This document shows positions 59,711-64,000 of a stretch of 64,000 bases of DNA, piece by piece. The DNA comes from Protoeuglena noctilucae. Its lineage: Eukaryota; Chlorophyta; Pedinophyceae; Marsupiomonadales; Marsupiomonadaceae. Each line of letters begins with the position of its first letter. Position 1 is the stretch's first letter. A program made the translations under genes and the position numbers. The DNA is taken from contig OY253675.1 of NCBI GenBank assembly GCA_958009085.1, forward strand, positions 1-64,000, read 5' to 3'. The notes beneath the pieces are model-generated. The model saw only the letters and a program-made list of their open reading frames with translations, had not been told where the DNA came from and searched no databases.

Positions 59711-59961
59711 GAATCGCATGCTGAATGGAGGCCGTGTGAGAGGGGTCGGGAAGCGCTGTGAAGAGGGGCATGCGTCGCCAAAACTGCTGGAATTGGATCG
59801 CTAGAGATCAGCATCCGATCTGCCAACCTCATGGCAATTTCCTGACTCGATCTCCAAGCCTTCCGTGCCGCGTTCGTCGCTCGCGAGAGCACAGATACCT
59901 CCCTCGGGCACTTCGCCCCGCATCGCGGCCAGGGTGGCACTAGCGTCGGCCAAACGCAACG

Positions 59962-62144
59962 ATGCTTGCGACCTTGACGACAGCGGAGATCGCTGCGGGG
60001 CTCGCGGTCCCACGGGCACCCCCGCGCGCCCGGGTAGCGTGCCGAGCGGAGGGGAACGGCGCGTCGCGGGGCCTGCGCTCCGACCCGTCGCTTAAATCGA
60101 GCGAGATTGACAATAAGGCATCGGTGTTGGCTTCTACCAACGGCGCGTCGAGCGACGATGAGGTTCGTTGCTGCCTCGCACCTGGCGGCCCGCTGCAGCG
60201 TCCTGCGCGGGGCGCGTCGTCGGATTCCTATCCCGGTGGCTTCCTGGCACCTTCCTCTTTGCTTGCGAATCATGTGAGGGGCTCCCCCCGCAGCGATTCC
60301 TCGACCTCGACTCGTGGTTAGCACGGGAGAGCCTCTCCGCCGGGTGGACGCCGTACGGGCAGCGGGGGCGGCAGGTGTACCAGCGCAACCCGCTGGACGC
60401 GTACCGACCCTATCGTAGGACGGAGTTCACGCTCGAGGGTGCGTGCCGGCGCTGTGCGACGGCGGGGGGGCTCCCGCGGGGCCCGGGCGACGTCGCCACC
60501 CGCCCCTCCCCCGCGCCCTCCCCGCAGACTGGGAGAGCCACCGCTCGCTGAGCCGTTATGTCCGCAACATGGTCAACCTCCCGCAATCGGGCATCTTCCG
60601 CGCCCTGGCTCCCCCCATCACCTTCCTGACGGTCGAGACGGTCGCCCTGATCGGATACGCGGACGCCGTGGCGCAGGGGCTCCTCCCGACCTACATGCCG
60701 CAAATGCCGAACTTCGGTCTCGCTCCCTTCGAGCTGACGGCCTTCGCGCTGGCGCTCCTCCTCGGTTTCCGCACCAACATCTCCTACAGCCGGTGCGTCG
60801 CGTGCGCTGCGCGTGCGCCGATGCACGCTTTGGATGACTTAGAGACGACATATGCGGGATGGGTCGCAATTAGAGGTCCTGAGCCCCGTCGCGCGCCGGT
60901 CTTAGCCAAAGCACGCGGGCATGCGCCCTCCCGACCCCCGCGCTGCCCTCTCGCCGCCTGCGCAGGTGGGCATCGGCTCGGCAGATATGGTCGGACATCA
61001 TCGCGAGCTCGCGCAGCCTGGGCCGGCTGTGCATGGTCTACATGACGGACGACGCGTCGGCGGTACGAGCTGCCACGTGGACGAAGGCCTTCCTGGTGTC
61101 GCTGCAGTGCCGGCTGAGGGAGGACAGCCACATGGAGGCGCCGCTGGAGCAAGCGGGGCTGCCGTCGGGCGAGGCGGCGCGCGTGGCGGGGGTGCACCAC
61201 TCAGCAGTCTACTGCATGCAGGCGAGAGACGTGGGGCAGATGCGGGCAGGGTGGCCCCGGGTCTGAGGCTCGCTGCCGCATACGCGTGGCGTGGTCAGTT
61301 TGCAAGTTGTCGTCCGAATGTGACACACGAACATGTCTGTGCGATCTTGCTGCCGTGGTCGCTGTGTTTGCTCTGCGCTCGCTTTCCGGTGTCACTCTCC
61401 GCGTGCCCTCGCCACCTCCCCAGGAGCTCTCCGCCGTGGTGCTGTCGGCCCCCTTCCGCGACAACCAAGTGCGTGGCCTGGTGGAGGCGGCACTGATGGA
61501 CATTGACAAGCAGATGTCCGGGTGCGAGACGCTCATCCGGAGCCCCATGCCGCTCTTCTACACCCAGGCGAGACAGCGGGATGTGGGGAAATCACAATGA
61601 CCCAGTCGGCAGTAAGCTGTGTGGGCAAGCGTGGGGTGGCGGGTGCGGCGTCGCAGACCATTAGGCAACGACGCGCTTCCGTGGCAAATTGCCAAGCATC
61701 CTTACCCAGCCAGCGCCCCCTCTCGCGATGCCGACTTGTATTTACTGAGCATCAGTACCTCACCACCACCTCGCCTCCCCCGCAGCACGTGTCGCGTTTC
61801 ATGACGGTGTGGCTGGGACTGCTACCCCTGGGCCTCGTGACGCTGCTGGGGTGGCAGGCGGTGCCGGCCATGGCGGCCATCTCCTTCGCACTCCTCGGCA
61901 TCGACGAGATTGGGCTGCAGGTACGGACTAGGCACCTCGCGTGCTGTCCCAGCCATGCACCTTGTGTGCCGCAGCCACGCATGGGGAACAGCTTGGGTGC
62001 ACGCCAGGTCTCCCCACATCGTCACATTGTCGCCCGCAGATCGAGGAGCCGTTCGGAGTGCTCCCTCTCGAATCCATGGTCCGCACCGCATCAGCGGACA
62101 TGGACCTTTTGGTCAGGGCCAGGGCCGACCGTGCCCAGCCATGA
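59962..62144 (+). CDS. Bestrophin-like chloride channel
   Basis: Seven exons: 59962-60162, 60294-60438, 60528-60792, 60966-61221, 61424-61567, 61786-61920, 62040-62144, giving 416 residues. The bestrophin/UPF0187 signature is clear: a hydrophobic helix ending in LLLGFRTNISYSR, then WASARQIWSDII, and near the C terminus LGIDEIGLQIEEPFG. Related plant and algal proteins are thylakoid or plastid-envelope chloride channels. The first 65 residues (Ala/Arg/Ser-rich) look like a leader, which suggests a plastid location, though the plastid type is unknown. Introns 4 and 5 have GC donors (61222, 61568). The intron 1 donor (GTTCGT) is weak, so the exon 1 end is the least certain point. Confidence 0.87.
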
Positions 62145-62716
62145 CGACACGCGAAGCACACACCGGGGGCTCGTCGTCACCAGCGCAGCATGTCGCTTTG
62201 GCTACTATCGATCATGCCTCTCCACTTTCCGCCTTTTGTCCTCCCCTGGGGCCTCGAGAGTCCGCACTGTGCTGCCCAGGTCGCGTTTTGTGACCCCGGC
62301 GACGTCCTGCTCCGCTAACGATGTGATGGGTTCGATACGGGACTCGTTTGCTATCAATGGCCTGGATTCCGCCTCTCCCGGCGTTGAATTCCACGGGTCA
62401 ACGGCTGCTGCAGACGCCAGAACAGCTCGTCAGCCTCAGCGGGACTAGAATGGCGCCCGCCGCGTCCCGCGTATGCGAACTCGGTCACATCACTTGCGCC
62501 TGCGAGTCCCACGTTGCGCGTTCGTCCACCGTCGAGGAGCCAGGGCAGCCAACACTTGCGCCTGCTGGAAGTTGCCCCGCCTACCGCGCACGCGCTTTCT
62601 GAGGCTGCAGAGACCAATCCAGCCCGACCGTAGGCAGCGGGCATGTCCGGAGGCCTGGACCGGGCGCGCGTCTGAGCGGCGGCGTTCAAACGGGGCCGAG
62701 CGCGCCGGTCGCCGCA
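62145..62716. other. Intergenic bestrophin/BTB
   Basis: About 570 bases, tandem orientation. A GGGTTCGATACG sequence near 62329 resembles a tRNA T-loop, but no cloverleaf can be built. Nothing else recognised. Confidence 0.5.
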
Positions 62717-63950
62717 ATGAGCATCGACGCGCTCCGGACGACGGGCGAGCTGTCTGACGTGACCGTCCGAGTGAAATACCACGATGTGGACAGCAACAGG
62801 ATCATCGGGCAGCAGGACATGGCCCTGCACTCGACGCTGCTGGCGGCCAAGTCCGATTGGTTCAGAGACCATATTTTCCGCAACGCGGACGGCGTCACGG
62901 CCAGCATGCGCATGTCGGGTGGGGAATAGTGCACTGGCGGAGGCGCCGGGGCCGCGCGCGCCGTTCCGCGGGGAACGCACAGGGTGATGCGCCGTATCTC
63001 TGCTTTTCCCTCGCAGTCCAGTCGCTGGTGCGCTCCATCTACGGCGGCTTCCTCGAAAAGAGTCTGAGTGTGATTGAGGTGCACCTCCCGCACTCCCAAA
63101 AGCTGTATTTCGAGGCCATGGTGAGTGATTAGTACCCGACTGCACACCCGCACCTGCCACCACTTCACCCGCCACCACCCGCACCTCCCTCCCACCCCAC
63201 TCACCCACCTCTGGTCCCCGCCACTCCATCCACCCCCCGTCTCCCCCCCTCCCCAACCCCAGATCGTCTTTATGTACAACAACTCGGTGGATTTAAACGA
63301 GCAGACGTACGCGGGCCTGTTGGAGGTGGCCCACACCTTCCGGGTTCGCGAGCTGGTGGACGCGGTGGTGGACTTCATTTTGGCCCGGCTCACCTGGGAC
63401 AACTGCGTCGAGGCGTGGCTGAATGCAATTGAGGTTGAGCACCCGCGATACGAGGCGCAGACGATGGCGGTGGTGGCAAGGAACTTCGACCGTGTCTATC
63501 GGGCGCCGGAGCTGGGGGATGCGGTGCCGGGGAAGGTGCTGGAGCTGCTCCGGCACCCGGATTTGAACGCCGCGGGGGAGGACGTCGTGTTTGAGATGGT
63601 CAGGTGAGACATGAGGGGGAGGGGGGGTGTTGAGGGGATTGACAAGTGGGGAAGTGGGGTGGGTGGGAGGTGAGCAGGAGGGGGCGTGTTGAGGGGCAAG
63701 TGGGGTGAGCGTGCGGTGAGTGGGACGTGGGCCATGTCGGTGCGTGTGAGTGAGGGCGTGGTGGGTGTGGGAGAGAGTGATTGTGAGGGGGAAAGGCAAG
63801 GAGCTTGCATGTGCCTTGCATGCCACTGCATCCCTCACAATCACACATGCCTGCGTGCACCCATCGCAGGGGTTACATGCAGAACATCGCCTCGCGCCAC
63901 GGCTACCAGATCAGCAGGGAGGAGAACCGGCAGCTGTGGGGGGCAGTGCG
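62717..63950 (+). CDS. BTB/BACK domain protein, 5' part
   Basis: Four exons so far: 62717-62918, 63017-63120, 63263-63603, 63870-63950; the last ends in a GTGAGG donor, so the gene runs off the right edge. The N terminus is a BTB fold: LSDVTVRVKYHD, ALHSTLLAAKSDWFRDHIF, then VHLPHSQKLYFEAMIVFMYN. A BACK-type helical region follows (YAGLLEVAHTFRVRELVDAV, LTWDNCVEAWLNAIEVEHPR). Such proteins often link substrates to cullin-3 ubiquitin ligases; the C-terminal part that would identify the target is outside the window. Confidence 0.8.
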
Positions 63951-64000
63951 GTGAGGGGACAGGCAGCACAGGCTTGGGGAGAAGGGGTCAGCGGGGTGGG

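Noticed and set aside
62316-62345. GGGTTCGATACG, a tRNA T-loop-like sequence
   Set aside because: No matching acceptor, D or anticodon arms can be found upstream.

Overview
The window is nuclear DNA from a GC-rich, intron-dense eukaryote, very probably a flagellated unicellular alga. Two ciliary structural genes (central-pair CPC1/SPEF2, radial spoke RSP9) show a motile flagellum. A bestrophin-like channel and an HSP70-like protein, both with leader-like N termini, hint at a plastid. A TTAGGG array and about 25% GC-AG introns (30 of the 121 introns I modelled, nearly all with a GCGAG donor) make green or land plants unlikely. A haptophyte-type alga is my best guess, at low confidence. I built all gene models by hand from splice sites, reading phase and family motifs, and the phases close across every complete model.

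Layout. 1-1764: 3' part of an MFS transporter (+). 2140-9777: VPS8 (-). 10696-12559: secretory glycosyltransferase (+). 12676-13793: peroxiredoxin-like protein (+). 13794-15263: subtelomere-like DNA with short repeats, a truncated exon and a TTAGGG array, followed by a 200-base gap. 15555-21466: CPC1/SPEF2 (-). 22337-27833: kinesin (+). 28234-28976: membrane protein ending in HDEL (-). 29693-32762: HSP70 ATPase-domain protein (+). 33579-35150: F-box and ankyrin reading frame split by one TAG (+). 35763-37552: RSP9 (-). 38214-44492: NOC1/CEBPZ (-). 44797-52445: COPA (-). 52903-55843: MYST acetyltransferase (+). 56170-59710: U2AF large subunit (+). 59962-62144: bestrophin-like channel (+). 62717 to the right edge: BTB/BACK protein (+).

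Most genes are housekeeping: endosome tethering (VPS8), Golgi-ER coat (COPA), ribosome assembly (NOC1), splicing (U2AF), chromatin (MYST) and flagella (CPC1, RSP9). There is no operon-like logic.

The most unusual feature lies in the introns. More than twenty introns contain one to four direct, partly decayed copies of the neighbouring exon edge, including its splice site, 50-350 bases away ('exon-edge echoes'). Some copies form usable alternative splice sites; in COPA one gives a stop-free, in-frame 37-codon extension. Together with the GC donors, this points to introns growing by tandem duplication across exon borders. The second notable point is the TTAGGG array beside the gap, which is either a true chromosome end wrongly scaffolded or a telomeric insertion in the last CPC1 intron.
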